Origin: Mycolicibacterium sp. YH-1
GTDB lineage: Bacteria; Actinomycetota; Actinomycetes; Mycobacteriales; Mycobacteriaceae
NCBI RefSeq assembly: GCF_022557175.1
Contig: NZ_CP092915.1
Span: 3,100,001-3,164,000 of the forward strand
DNA length: 64,000 nucleotides
Direction: 5' to 3'
Shown: positions 38,004-46,974 of the stretch, in pieces
Position numbering within the stretch: the first letter of the stretch is position 1
Layout: the number at the start of each line of letters is the position of its first letter
The notes under the pieces: generated by a model
What the model saw: the letters and a program-made list of their open reading frames with translations, nothing else
Databases searched by the model: none
Told to the model about the DNA's origin: nothing
Made by a program: the position numbers and the translations under genes

Positions 38004-38393
38004 ATGGCACGCGTGAAGCGCGCACTCAACGCCCAGAAGAAGCGGCGTACCATCCTCAAGGCCTCCAAGGGCTACCGCGGCCAGCGCTCGCGGCTGTACC
38101 GCAAGGCCAAGGAGCAGCAGCTCCACTCCTTGAACTACGCCTACCGCGACCGTCGTGCTCGCAAGGGTGAGTTCCGCAAGCTGTGGATCTCGCGCATCAA
38201 TGCCGCGGCCCGCGCCAACGACATCACCTACAACCGGCTGATCCAGGGCCTCAAGGCCGCTGGCATCGAGGTTGACCGCAAGAACCTCTCCGAGATCGCC
38301 ATCAGCGATCCGGCTGCGTTCACCGCGCTGGTCGAGGCGGCCAAGGCCGCGCTGCCCGAGGATGTCAACGCACCGACCGGTGAGGCCGCCTGA
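38004..38393 (+). CDS. rplT: 50S ribosomal protein L20
   Basis: 129 residues, with [15 protein letters not shown] at the start and the RNA-binding helices characteristic of L20 ([28 protein letters not shown]). It binds 23S rRNA early in 50S assembly and, in several bacteria, represses its own operon through the leader. It follows rpmI with 58 bp and AGATAGGAAC upstream. Confidence 0.98.
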   Translation: MARVKRALNAQKKRRTILKASKGYRGQRSRLYRKAKEQQLHSLNYAYRDRRARKGEFRKLWISRINAAARANDITYNRLIQGLKAAGIEVDRKNLSEIAISDPAAFTALVEAAKAALPEDVNAPTGEAA

Positions 38394-38410
38394 GCCACAC
38401 CGAAGGGGCA

Positions 38411-39172
38411 TTGACCGAACGTTCCGCCCGGGTGGCGGCGGCGGTCAAACTGCACCGACACGTAGCACGTCGCCGCGCCGCACGCTTCCTGGCCGAGGGG
38501 CCAAACCTCGTTGAGGAAGCGCTGCGGCGCGGTTTCGTCGTGGAGGTGTTCGCCACCGACGATGCGCTGGACCGCTTCGGCGCATTGCTGGTCGATGCGC
38601 CGGTGCACCGTGTCACCGACCGCGCCGCAGAGGCGTTGTCCGACACCGTCACACCCGTGGGTCTGGTGGCGGTGTGCACGATGCCCCAGCCCCAGCTGGC
38701 CGACGTCCTGGCCGACGGCCCACAGCTGGTCGCCGTCGCCGTCGAGACCTCCGAGCCGGGTAACGCGGGAACCCTGATCCGGCTGGCCGACGCGATGGGC
38801 GCCGACGCGTTGGTGCTCGCCGGAAACAGTGTCGACCCGTACAACGGGAAGTGCCTGCGCTCCTCTGCGGGCAGCATTTTCGCGCTGCCGGTGCTGTCGG
38901 ACCCGGACACTGCGGGCGTCATCGCCGCATTGCGTGGTGTGGGCCTGCAGGTGCTCGCAACCACGCTGGACGGCGAGACCTCACTGTCCGACGCTGATCT
39001 GGCGCGACCGACGGCGTGGCTGTTCGGCTCGGAGGCCCACGGTCTCGCACCTGAGGTCGCCGCCATGGCCGACGCGCGTGTGCACATCCCGATGCGCGGG
39101 GGAGCGGAAAGCCTGAATGTGGCTGCCGCGGCCGCGATCTGCCTGTACGAGAGTTCCCGCGCTAGTCGCTGA
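38411..39172 (+). CDS. tsnR: SpoU-family rRNA 2'-O-methyltransferase
   Basis: 253 residues. The N-terminal substrate-binding part (RARRAARFLAEGPNLVEEAL type) is followed by the knotted SPOUT methyltransferase domain with its three motifs: ETSEPGNAGTLIRLADAMG (motif 1), LFGSEAHGL (motif 2) and IPMRGGAESLNVAAAAAI (motif 3). It uses S-adenosylmethionine to methylate a ribose in rRNA; the exact site is unknown, and the symbol follows Rv1644. Start TTG 38411 after GAAGGGG; 17 bp after rplT, so it may be co-transcribed. Its last 11 bases overlap the convergent acyl-CoA dehydrogenase gene. Confidence 0.9.
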   Translation: MTERSARVAAAVKLHRHVARRRAARFLAEGPNLVEEALRRGFVVEVFATDDALDRFGALLVDAPVHRVTDRAAEALSDTVTPVGLVAVCTMPQPQLADVLADGPQLVAVAVETSEPGNAGTLIRLADAMGADALVLAGNSVDPYNGKCLRSSAGSIFALPVLSDPDTAGVIAALRGVGLQVLATTLDGETSLSDADLARPTAWLFGSEAHGLAPEVAAMADARVHIPMRGGAESLNVAAAAAICLYESSRASR

Positions 39173-40400
39173 GCAGCCCCCGTGCCACGTGGGTGATCTG
39201 CACCTCGTTGCTGCCGGCGTAGATCATGAGCGATTTGGCGTCCCTGGCCAGTTGCTCCACCCGGTACTCGGTCATGTAGCCGTTGCCGCCGAACAGCTGG
39301 ATCGCCTCCATCGCCACGTCGGTGGCCGCCTGGGAGCAGTACCACTTCATTGCCGAGGCCTCCGGCAGCGATATCGACACGCCGTTCTGCGCGGCCTCGA
39401 TGACGCGGAACAGCATGTTGCGCACGTTCATCCGGGCGACCTCCATCGTCGCCAGCTTGAGCTGGATCAGCTGGAATTGGCCGATCTCCTTGCCCCAGAG
39501 GGTGCGCTCCTTGGCGTAGGCGACCGACAGGCGCAGGCACTCCTCGATGACCCCGAGCGCCATGGCCGCCACGCCGATCCGCTCCGACGAGAAGTTCGAC
39601 TTCGCGCTGTCGCGGCCGTCACCTGACTTGTTGTCCTCGGTCTCGCCGAGCAGCCGGTCGCGACCGAGTCGCACATTGTGGAAGAACAGCTCGCCGGTGC
39701 GTGAGCTGTGAATCCCCATCTTGCGGAACGGCTTCGACTGCTCGAACCCCTCCATGCCGCGGTCCAGGACGAAGGTGAGCACCTTGCGGTTGCGCTTATC
39801 AGCTCCGTCGCCCTCGTCGAGCTTGGCGTAGACCACCACCACGTCGGCGTCGGGACCGTTGGTGATGAACGTCTTCTGGCCGTTGAGGATGTAGTCGTCA
39901 CCGTCGCGCACCACATAGGACTTCATGCCGCCGAACGCATCCGAACCGGCGTCGGGCTCGGTGATCGCCCAGGCCCCGATCTTCTCGTAGGTCACCAGTC
40001 CCGGCAGCCAGCGTTCCTGCTGCGCCAGGGTGCCGCGGGACGCGATGGTGGGCACGGTCAGGCCAAGGCTCACGCCGATGCCGGTGACGACTCCCATGCT
40101 GACCCGGCACAGTTCGCTGACCAGAACGAAACCCATTCCGGCCTGATCGCGACCCCCGCCGAACATCCCGCCCGAGGACGACGAGGTGGAGGTCTCACCG
40201 CTGCGCAGCTTGTCCAGTCGACGCTCGAGCGACTCCTTGGCCATCACGTCGATACCGAACGTGGAGAACAGCTTTCGGATGATGGGGTAGGGCGCCATCT
40301 CGCCGCTCTCGAGGTCGTCGACGTGTGGACGAATCTCCTTGTCGACGAAGTCGCGAACTGCGTCGCGCACGGCAATGTCGACGTCGGACCATTCGAGCAT
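39162..40400 (-). CDS. Acyl-CoA dehydrogenase
   Basis: 412 residues with the full acyl-CoA dehydrogenase layout: helical N-domain, middle beta domain (AITEPDAGSDAFG, NGQKTFITNG) and helical C-domain with the FAD/ligand region ending YAGSNEVQ. A Ser/Gly-rich insertion at about 70-85 is unusual. The usual catalytic Glu position in the C-domain (near MTEYRVEQLARDAK) should be checked against FadE families. The substrate is unknown. It starts three bases after the MpaB-family gene and is probably in its operon. Confidence 0.92.
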   Translation of the reverse strand: MLEWSDVDIAVRDAVRDFVDKEIRPHVDDLESGEMAPYPIIRKLFSTFGIDVMAKESLERRLDKLRSGETSTSSSSGGMFGGGRDQAGMGFVLVSELCRVSMGVVTGIGVSLGLTVPTIASRGTLAQQERWLPGLVTYEKIGAWAITEPDAGSDAFGGMKSYVVRDGDDYILNGQKTFITNGPDADVVVVYAKLDEGDGADKRNRKVLTFVLDRGMEGFEQSKPFRKMGIHSSRTGELFFHNVRLGRDRLLGETEDNKSGDGRDSAKSNFSSERIGVAAMALGVIEECLRLSVAYAKERTLWGKEIGQFQLIQLKLATMEVARMNVRNMLFRVIEAAQNGVSISLPEASAMKWYCSQAATDVAMEAIQLFGGNGYMTEYRVEQLARDAKSLMIYAGSNEVQITHVARGLLSD

Positions 40401-40403
40401 GTA

Positions 40404-41480
40404 TCAAGCTGCCTTTCGTTGCCGGTTGCGAGCGGGGCGCAGGCCGGTGAGGGAGAACGTCGTGTGCACCAGGGATCCCGCGCGTTCGAACAGTGACCGC
40501 GGACGCGGCACGTAGTGCATGGGGAGGTCGCGGCGGTCCCGCGGCGGGGCGGTGAAGCCCGGCGCCTCGACCAACGGCGCATCCTGGGGCAGTCGGCCCT
40601 CGGCCCGCCGGTACGCCGCCAGTGCCCGCGGGTGCAATCGCACCTCCTCGGGAACGGCGACGAACGCGATCTCGACAAGCTTGCCGAACAGCCGCAGCAC
40701 CACCTCGTCGCTCGGTGTCCACCGCATTCCCGCCTTCTCGCGGACGACCGGGTCGAACAGTCCCGCGGCGATCCAGCGCTGGCTGGCCACGAGGGGTTTG
40801 AACATCTGGTCCCAGACGGGCGTCGGCATCAGAACGAAGCGCGGCTTGGGAATCCGGATGGTGAAGATGTCGAGTGTGGCGCGGTTGATCTCGAGGTCGT
40901 CACGGCACGTGCGTTCCCAGTACTCGCAGAACTCCTCCCACGTCTTCGGGACCGGACGCATGCTCATGCCGTACATGCGGTACCACTGCACGTGCTCGTC
41001 GAAGAGCTGCCGCTTCTCGGCCTCGGTCAGTCCGCCGCAGAAGTACTCGGCGCACTTGATGATCATCATGAAGAACGTGGCGTGCGCCCAGTAGAACGTC
41101 TCGGGGTCCAGGGCGTGATAGCGCCGCCCCGTCGCGTCAACGCCCTTGATGGTGTCGTGGTAGCCCCGGATCTGCGCGCCGGTCTGGGCGGCTCGGTCGC
41201 CGTCGTACACGACGCCCATGATCGGGTACACCGAGCGGGCGACGCGCTGCAGCGGCTCACGCAACAGGATCGAGTGGTCCTCGACGCCCGCGCCCAGCCC
41301 GGGGTACATGTTCTGGATGGCTCCGATCCACACGCCCATCATTCCGGTGCGCAGGTCACCGAAGTACTTCCAGGTGAGGGAGTCGGGGCCCAGGGGATCG
41401 TGGGCGTCAACGGCATTGTGAGGGCCGCCGGCGTGCTCGGCGGCGTGGATCTTCGTTGATCTCGGGGCGTTCCTGGTCAT
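40404..41480 (-). CDS. MpaB/DUF2236-family oxygenase (Rv1645c-like)
   Basis: 358 residues from ATG 41480, close to Rv1645c (351 aa), which occupies the same place in M. tuberculosis. The family (MpaB, latex-clearing-protein-like) consists of helical haem oxygenases. Landmarks are the WKYFGDLRTGMMG segment, a conserved His in the FYWAHATFFMM helix, and a C-terminal basic tail. MpaB cleaves a prenyl side chain in fungal mycophenolic-acid synthesis; the bacterial substrate is unknown. The upstream extension to 41639 is rejected because GCGAGGACACC precedes ATG 41480. Likely operon with the acyl-CoA dehydrogenase. Confidence 0.85.
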   Translation of the reverse strand: MTRNAPRSTKIHAAEHAGGPHNAVDAHDPLGPDSLTWKYFGDLRTGMMGVWIGAIQNMYPGLGAGVEDHSILLREPLQRVARSVYPIMGVVYDGDRAAQTGAQIRGYHDTIKGVDATGRRYHALDPETFYWAHATFFMMIIKCAEYFCGGLTEAEKRQLFDEHVQWYRMYGMSMRPVPKTWEEFCEYWERTCRDDLEINRATLDIFTIRIPKPRFVLMPTPVWDQMFKPLVASQRWIAAGLFDPVVREKAGMRWTPSDEVVLRLFGKLVEIAFVAVPEEVRLHPRALAAYRRAEGRLPQDAPLVEAPGFTAPPRDRRDLPMHYVPRPRSLFERAGSLVHTTFSLTGLRPARNRQRKAA

Positions 41481-41666
41481 GGTGTCCTCGCTGAGTGCCA
41501 GCCATGGTTGTTCCGCCACGATATTCGTGACAACGCGCGTTGTCCACGATTGCGGGCGCGTCGGACCGCAACTGTTATCTGGCCGCGACGTGGTGCGAAT
41601 GCAGGGCCGCGTAGATTCTTTGAGGCTCAATCCGAGCACCTAACGCAGCAGTCAACGAAAGCCATC

Positions 41667-41915
41667 ATGCCCGAGGATCAGAACACAGACACTCCGCCGA
41701 ATCACCTCTCCATCGATCCGCGCAGCCCCTTCTACAGCGAAGAAGCTCTCCGCCGCGACGTGGGCATTCGTTTCAATGGCATCGAGAAAACCAACGTTCA
41801 CGAATACAACGTGGCCGAAGGTTGGGTGCGTGTTGAAGTCCCTACAGCGAAGGATCGCCGCGGAAATCCCATGGTCGTCAAGCTCAGTGGCACGGTCGAA
41901 CCCTATTTCCGCTGA
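41667..41915 (+). CDS. DUF3297-family protein
   Basis: 82 residues from ATG 41667. Family-typical stretches are PPNHLSIDPRSPFYSEEAL, GIRFNGIEKTNVHEYNVAEG and VKLSGTVEPYFR at the C-terminus. Small, soluble, function unknown, widespread in proteobacteria and actinobacteria. The frame extends to 41508, but that part lacks family similarity. It stands alone, convergent to a TetR gene. Confidence 0.9.
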   Translation: MPEDQNTDTPPNHLSIDPRSPFYSEEALRRDVGIRFNGIEKTNVHEYNVAEGWVRVEVPTAKDRRGNPMVVKLSGTVEPYFR

Positions 41916-41933
41916 GTAAAGCGACGGTGCCCG

Positions 41934-42539
41934 TCAGGGATGGCGATCCGACGAAACGCCGTTGACAACCAGATCGATCACGCCGTCGGCAACCTCGCGA
42001 ATCTCCTTGTCTGAGCTGATGACGTTGTGCAGCATCGCCGCCATCATGATGGCGCCGAAGATGCTCATCGCACCGGTTTGGGGGTCCGGGAGCGGTCGAA
42101 GCGAACCATCGTCGGCGCCGGCTTCCAGCACGCGAGCGATTGGGTCGTAGAAGGCGTCTTGAACGGCACTGGCGAGCTCCGGTAGGCGAATGGCGCGTCC
42201 GAGGTCTCCGACGAGTGCGCGGCTCGATCCGGGCCGGTTCATCGTGTGCTCGATCTGGACGGCAATCACTGCTATCAGTCGCTCCCTGCCGAGCCCCGGT
42301 GCATCGGCAGCGTCAGCCACTTCGCGTGCCAGCAGCGAGAGGGAATCACGCAACAGGAACGACAGGATTTCGTCCTTGCCCGCGAAGTAGTAGTACAGCG
42401 TCGCCTTCGGCACGCCGGACGCCGCGGCGATGTCCTCGATCTTGGTGTTCGCGAGCCCGCTGGTGGCGATGAGATCGGCTGCCGCATACAGCTTGTTCGC
42501 CACCGATGCGGGCACAGCGCGTCCACCCTGTTCTGCCAC
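41934..42539 (-). CDS. TetR-family regulator divergent from the FAD oxidoreductase
   Basis: 201 residues. The helix-turn-helix (about 25-65) reads TKIEDIAAASGVPKATLYYYFAGKDE, broken here as TKIEDIAAASG and ATLYYYF. The C-terminal domain is a helical dimer and ligand domain. The start is GTG 42539 with TAGACT (42546-42551) six bases upstream and no Shine-Dalgarno sequence, so leaderless. It diverges from an FAD-dependent oxidoreductase across a 91-bp gap with two palindromes, the classic layout for a TetR repressor controlling itself and its neighbour. Confidence 0.92.
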   Translation of the reverse strand: MAEQGGRAVPASVANKLYAAADLIATSGLANTKIEDIAAASGVPKATLYYYFAGKDEILSFLLRDSLSLLAREVADAADAPGLGRERLIAVIAVQIEHTMNRPGSSRALVGDLGRAIRLPELASAVQDAFYDPIARVLEAGADDGSLRPLPDPQTGAMSIFGAIMMAAMLHNVISSDKEIREVADGVIDLVVNGVSSDRHP

Positions 42540-42545
42540 GGACGC

Positions 42546-42551
42546 AGTCTA
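42546..42551 (-). promoter_or_regulatory. -10 box of the TetR gene (leaderless)
   Basis: TAGACT on the minus strand, six bases before the GTG at 42539, consistent with a leaderless transcript. Confidence 0.5.
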
Positions 42552-42570
42552 CGACGGTTGGGCGCGAAGG

Positions 42571-42599
42571 TTGTACTTTGAGTACAAACTGTTAGTTTG
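42571..42599. promoter_or_regulatory. Double palindrome, probable TetR operator
   Basis: TTGTACTTTGAGTACAA (42571-42587) is a perfect 7-3-7 palindrome. CAAACTGTTAGTTTG (42585-42599) is a perfect 6-3-6 palindrome that shares its first three bases with it. Both lie between the divergent TetR and FAD-oxidoreductase genes. The first has the usual 15-17-bp size of TetR operators. Confidence 0.72.
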
Positions 42600-42630
42600 A
42601 AGCGATGTTCGGTCGATTGCAGGGGACGCG

Positions 42631-44223
42631 ATGACTACAGCTGATGTGGTGGTAGTCGGCTACGGCGCTGCGGGTGTGTGTGCTGCCTTGGAGGCCCGGT
42701 CCCGCGGCGCCGATGTCCTGGCCCTCGACCGGTTCAACGGGGGTGGGGCTACGCAGATGTCCGGGGGGATCATCTACGCCGGTGGTGGAACGTGGGTTCA
42801 GCGTGCAGCGGGACTCGACGACACCAGCGACGCCATGTTCGCGTATCTGCATGCGGAGATCGGAGATGCCGTCCGGCCCGAGACCTTGCGGCGCTTCGTT
42901 GACTCCAGTCCGGGAATGATCGATTGGCTCTCTGCCCACGGCGTCCCGTTCGAAGCCTCGGTGTGTCCGTACAAGACGTCGTATCCGAACAACAAGTACT
43001 ACCTGTACTACTCAGGCAGCGAGAACTCCGGGCGCTTTCGCTCCGTCACTGCGCCGGTGCAGCGGGGGCATAGGGCCAAGGGGCCGGGCGCGTCGGGGAA
43101 GATGATCTTTCAGCCGCTCGCCGCGGCAGCGGAACGGAACGGTGTCCGTGTCCAGTTGCACACCCGCGCAATGTCATTGCTGACCGACGCGGACGGTGTG
43201 GTGGTCGGTGTACGGGTGGCCACGCTCGCCGAGGCGCCTGCGTGGGTCCGGCGTCGTTACCGTACCTACGCCGCCCTTGCGGTGAAGCCGGGTATCTACT
43301 ACGAGCCGCTGCGCACGGCGATGGAGCACAACCTGGCCCGCTTGGAGCGAAAGTATGCCCGCACCGTCGATATTCACGCACGCAAGGCAGTGATCCTGAC
43401 GGCAGGCGGGTACATCGCCAACCAGGACTGGATCGCCGAGCATGCGACCGCCTACCGCGAGGGGCTCCGGCTCGGCACCACCGGAGACGACGGCAGCGGT
43501 ATCAGCCTGGCCACCGACATCGGTGCGGCCGTCGATCGCCTCGACAATGTGTCGGCATGGCGATTCATCACACCTCCGAGCGCATTTCTGGGGGCGCTGG
43601 TGGTCAACGCGCGCGGGCAACGGATCATCGACGAGACCCGCTACGGCGCGGCACTGGGTCATGCCATGATCCAGGACCACGGCGGCAAAGGGTGGATTCT
43701 CGCCGACCACCGGCTGCTCACGCAGGCGCGCGCTGACCTTGCGCAGCAGGCGATCTGGTTCCAGAGGCTCCAGATGGAGGCGATGTTGCGCACCGACAGC
43801 GTTCGCGCGGACACACTCGAGGGCGTGGCCGCCAAGGCCGGCGTCGACCCGGTTGGGCTGCGGGAGACAGTGGCGGCCCACAATGACGCCGCCGCTGCCG
43901 CAGCGCCCGACCCGATGGGTAAGCCGGCTGAATTCGTCCGCCCGGTGGGAGAGGGCCCGTTCGTTCTGATCTCACTGTCGGTGAAACGAAGCGTCATCAA
44001 CCCGACTCCGATGTTCACCCTCGGCGGACTGGTGGTCGACGAAGACACCGGAGCAGTCACGACCCCGACTGGTGAATCGATTCCCGGCCTGTACGCGGCG
44101 GGGCGGACAGCCATCGGAGTCTGCGCCAACTCCTACGTCAGCGGGCTGTCCCTCGCCGATTGTGTGTTCTCAGGGCGGCGCGCAGCAGAACACGCCGTTC
44201 AACACTCCCCGGTCACATCCTGA
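42631..44223 (+). CDS. FAD-dependent oxidoreductase, fumarate reductase/KstD-like
   Basis: 530 residues. The N-terminal FAD-binding motif is VVVGYGAAGVCAALEA (about 7-22), and the C-terminal FAD segment is GLYAAGRTAIGVCANSYVSGLSLADC. This architecture is that of the flavoprotein family containing fumarate reductase flavoprotein subunits and 3-ketosteroid dehydrogenases. Steroid Delta-dehydrogenation is likely in mycobacteria, but the active-site residues of KstD (Tyr pairs) cannot be confirmed by eye. Start ATG 42631 after AGGGGACGCG. Probably repressed by the divergent TetR protein. Confidence 0.85.
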   Translation: MTTADVVVVGYGAAGVCAALEARSRGADVLALDRFNGGGATQMSGGIIYAGGGTWVQRAAGLDDTSDAMFAYLHAEIGDAVRPETLRRFVDSSPGMIDWLSAHGVPFEASVCPYKTSYPNNKYYLYYSGSENSGRFRSVTAPVQRGHRAKGPGASGKMIFQPLAAAAERNGVRVQLHTRAMSLLTDADGVVVGVRVATLAEAPAWVRRRYRTYAALAVKPGIYYEPLRTAMEHNLARLERKYARTVDIHARKAVILTAGGYIANQDWIAEHATAYREGLRLGTTGDDGSGISLATDIGAAVDRLDNVSAWRFITPPSAFLGALVVNARGQRIIDETRYGAALGHAMIQDHGGKGWILADHRLLTQARADLAQQAIWFQRLQMEAMLRTDSVRADTLEGVAAKAGVDPVGLRETVAAHNDAAAAAAPDPMGKPAEFVRPVGEGPFVLISLSVKRSVINPTPMFTLGGLVVDEDTGAVTTPTGESIPGLYAAGRTAIGVCANSYVSGLSLADCVFSGRRAAEHAVQHSPVTS

Positions 44224-44328
44224 CGGCGAGATGTGGTTCATGGCACGTCAAGATCGGGTGACCAGCGACTTGTCTCGGTAGGGGTGTGACCTCTGACATC
44301 GTCGTTGCCGCTCATTCGAGCGGGCACC

Positions 44329-44334
44329 TAGGGT
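44329..44334 (+). promoter_or_regulatory. -10 box of adenylate cyclase gene (leaderless)
   Basis: TAGGGT ends six bases before the GTG at 44341; no Shine-Dalgarno sequence is present. Confidence 0.5.
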
Positions 44335-44340
44335 GGCGCT

Positions 44341-45261
44341 GTGGATGCCGAATCGTTCGAGGGGCGATCCGGTGGGCTGGACGACGCAGATTCGGACCCC
44401 GGGGCTCAGCGTTTCGACTCCGGTTACGGCGTCAAGGGGCCGCTGGGGTGGCTGAAGGCCACCAATCACAGCCCGGGCGTGGTCGCCTTCGTCCGGCGTG
44501 CGCGCCGCGCGCTTCCCGGCGATCCGGATTTCGGCGATCCGTTGTCGGCCTCGGGTGTGGGTGGCCCCCGCGCCGCCGCGCGGGCGGCCGACCGGCTTCT
44601 GGACCGCGACGCGGCGTCGCGCGAAGTCAGCCTGGGGGCACTGCAGGTATGGCAGGCCCTGACCGAACGGGTGTCGGGCCAGCCTGCCAACCGTGAGGTG
44701 ACGCTCGTCTTCACCGATCTGGTCGGGTTCTCCGACTGGGCGCTCGGCGCAGGCGATGACGCCACGCTGCGGCTGTTGCGGCGGGTCGCCCAGGTCATGG
44801 AGCCCCCTCTGCTGGCTGCGGGCGGGCAGATCGTCAAGCGGATGGGCGACGGCACCATGAGCGTGTTCGCCGATCCCGCAACGGCCATCGGAGCCGTGCT
44901 CACCGCCATGGACGCCGTCAAAGGTGTTGACGTGGGCGGCTATACGCCGCGCGTGCGGGCAGGCGTGCACACCGGTCGGCCGCAGCGGATCGGTTCGGAC
45001 TGGCTCGGTGTCGACGTCAACATCGCCTCGCGCGTCATGGACCGGGCGACCCGGGGCGGGCTCGTGGTGTCCGGTGCGACGTTGGAGCGGATCTCGGCGG
45101 ACAAGTTGGACTCGCTGGGCGTCTCCGTCAAACGTGTTCGCAAGCAACTGTTCTCGCAAAAGATCGCCGGCGTCCCCGAGGACCTCGTCATGTACTGGGT
45201 GAAATCGCGCGGAGGCGTGGCGGACGAAGTCGTGGACGACGGGGCGGCTCCGGGAACGTAG
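44341..45261 (+). CDS. Class III adenylate/guanylate cyclase (Rv1647-like)
   Basis: 306 residues with a C-terminal class III cyclase catalytic domain (about 115-290). Metal-binding aspartates are in LVFTDLVGFSDW and the dimer-hairpin region MGDGTMSVF; VDVNIASRVMDRA supplies the transition-state Asn/Arg area. The N-terminal 110 residues have a helical pH-sensing-like segment, as in Rv1647/Rv1264-type cyclases, and no membrane span. It makes cAMP from ATP. Same relative place as Rv1647. The window also has a cAMP-binding stress protein and a CRP site. Confidence 0.93.
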   Translation: MDAESFEGRSGGLDDADSDPGAQRFDSGYGVKGPLGWLKATNHSPGVVAFVRRARRALPGDPDFGDPLSASGVGGPRAAARAADRLLDRDAASREVSLGALQVWQALTERVSGQPANREVTLVFTDLVGFSDWALGAGDDATLRLLRRVAQVMEPPLLAAGGQIVKRMGDGTMSVFADPATAIGAVLTAMDAVKGVDVGGYTPRVRAGVHTGRPQRIGSDWLGVDVNIASRVMDRATRGGLVVSGATLERISADKLDSLGVSVKRVRKQLFSQKIAGVPEDLVMYWVKSRGGVADEVVDDGAAPGT

Positions 45262-45324
45262 CTCGACTGTCGTGGGTGTGCCTCTACCCCTGACCTCCGA
45301 CAGATTCGGTGTGCTTGCCCGGAG

Positions 45325-45351
45325 TTATCCACAGTCGTGAATTCATCCACA
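45325..45351 (+). other. Two DnaA-box-like sequences
   Basis: TTATCCACA (45325-45333) equals the E. coli DnaA box consensus, and TCATCCACA (45343-45351) differs by one base. Their starts are 18 bp apart on the same strand, 63-89 bp before the DUF222-HNH gene. They could bind DnaA or merely be part of a conserved upstream sequence of this gene family. There is no other sign of an origin. Confidence 0.4.
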
Positions 45352-45400
45352 ACCGGCACAACCAGCGACTATCCGTCTGCCGCGAGCCCGGCGATCGGAG

Positions 45401-45406
45401 TAAATT
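45401..45406 (+). promoter_or_regulatory. -10 box of DUF222-HNH gene (leaderless)
   Basis: TAAATT, seven bases before ATG 45414, without a Shine-Dalgarno sequence. Confidence 0.45.
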
Positions 45407-45413
45407 CGCACAC

Positions 45414-46963
45414 ATGTTCGATGAATTGGTCGCCGAGGCCTCTCCCGCCCGTGGGGGTTGCGCGGTCGGGGCGTGGGCGCGGGTGGAGGCCGCGGCCTGC
45501 GCCCGCCGCCTGACCGCGATGGTCGTCATCCTCGATGCCCGCCAGTCCGCCGACGACTCCGCCTCCCGCGAGCAGTGGTACCTCGACAACTGGGCAGCCG
45601 TGTGTGCCGAGATCGGCGCAGCCCAACAGATCACCCCCGCTGCGGCATCCAGACAGCTGTTGGTCGCCAGCTCACTACGCGACCGGCTGCCCAAGGTGGC
45701 CGCGGTGTTCGCCGACGGTGGCCTGACCTACCAACTGGCCTCCGCCATCGTGTGGCGCACCGCAGCGATCAGGGACTCCGACGCACTACGCGCGGTGGAC
45801 TCCGAGCTGTCAGAGGCATTGACTGATTGGCCGGCGCTGTCACAGCAGAGAACGGTCGACGCGATCGACGTGTTCGTCATCCGCCACGACCCCCACGCGG
45901 TACGCCGCACCCAGAACAAGGCGCGCGGCCGATCGGTGGACATCGACATCGACGACGCCTCGGGCGTGGCGACCCTGTGGGGTGAGTTGTTCGCCCACGA
46001 CGCCAAGGCCCTCAACCAACGTCTGGACACCCTGGCCGGCACGGTCTGCGGCAGCGACCTGCGAACCATCGATCAGCGCCGGGCTGATGCCCTCGGCGCA
46101 CTGGCTCACGGGGCTGACCGGTTGGCGTGCCTGTGCGGCCAATCCGAGTGCGAGGCGGCGGCACCGGCCCCGAGTTCTACCGTGATCTATGTGGTCACTC
46201 ACGACGACACCATCACCGACCAGAGCGAGGGCACCGAACGGCAGGATGCGGCCCTCGACGGTGTGCAGTCCCGGCTGTTCGACAGGCCGGTGCGCGAACT
46301 CACCCTGGCCGAGGCACTGCACGATGCCGACCCGGCGAGCCCGCGGCCACCCGTCCCGGCGTGATGCTCGGCGGTCCGGTTGTGCCGGGGCCGATCGTCC
46401 GCCGCCTCGCGCTGCAGGCCGTGATCAAACGCATCATCCATCCCGGCGACAGACCACCCGAGCCCCGATACGTTCCGTCGACGGCGCTGGCCGACTTCGT
46501 GCGCTGCCGCGACCTCACATGCCGCTTCCCGGGCTGCGACGTGTCCGCCGAACGGACCGACATCGATCACACGATCCCGTACCCGGTGGGGCCGACGTGT
46601 GCGTCGAACCTGAAGTGCCTGTGTCGTTTTCATCATCTGCTCAAGACCTTCTGGAACGGGCCCAAAGGTTGGCGCGACCGCCAACTACCCGACGGCACGG
46701 TCATCTGGACCACACCGGGCGCGCAGACCTACCGCACCCGGCCCGGCAGCCACCTGCTCTTCCCCGCACTGTGCAAACCCACCGCACCCGTGCCGACGCC
46801 GCACACCGAAACCGCAGGGTCCGCCATCACCAACTCCGGCCTGCGCATGCCGCGCCGGGACACCACCCGGGCCGAGGCCCGCAAGCGCCGCATCGACGAG
46901 GAGCGCCGAGAGAACGAAGAGGCCGCGATACTCACGATGCCCGACTCAAACCCGCCGTTCTAA
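45414..46963 (+). pseudogene. DUF222-HNH endonuclease (13E12 family), frameshifted
   Basis: The first frame (45414-46364, 316 residues) carries DUF222 and ends in TLAEALHDADPASPRPPVPA. The second frame (from about 46345 to 46963) starts where homologues continue (VMLGGPVVPGPIVRRLA) and holds the HNH nuclease: CRFPGCD, DIDHTIPYP, NLKCLCRFHHLLKTFW. Together they make the usual 500-odd-residue protein related to the 13E12 repeat family of mycobacteria. One base appears lost between about 46330 and 46362. Either a pseudogene, a sequencing error or a programmed shift; no slippery heptamer is seen. Confidence 0.85.
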
Positions 46964-46974
46964 TGCCTGCGGGC

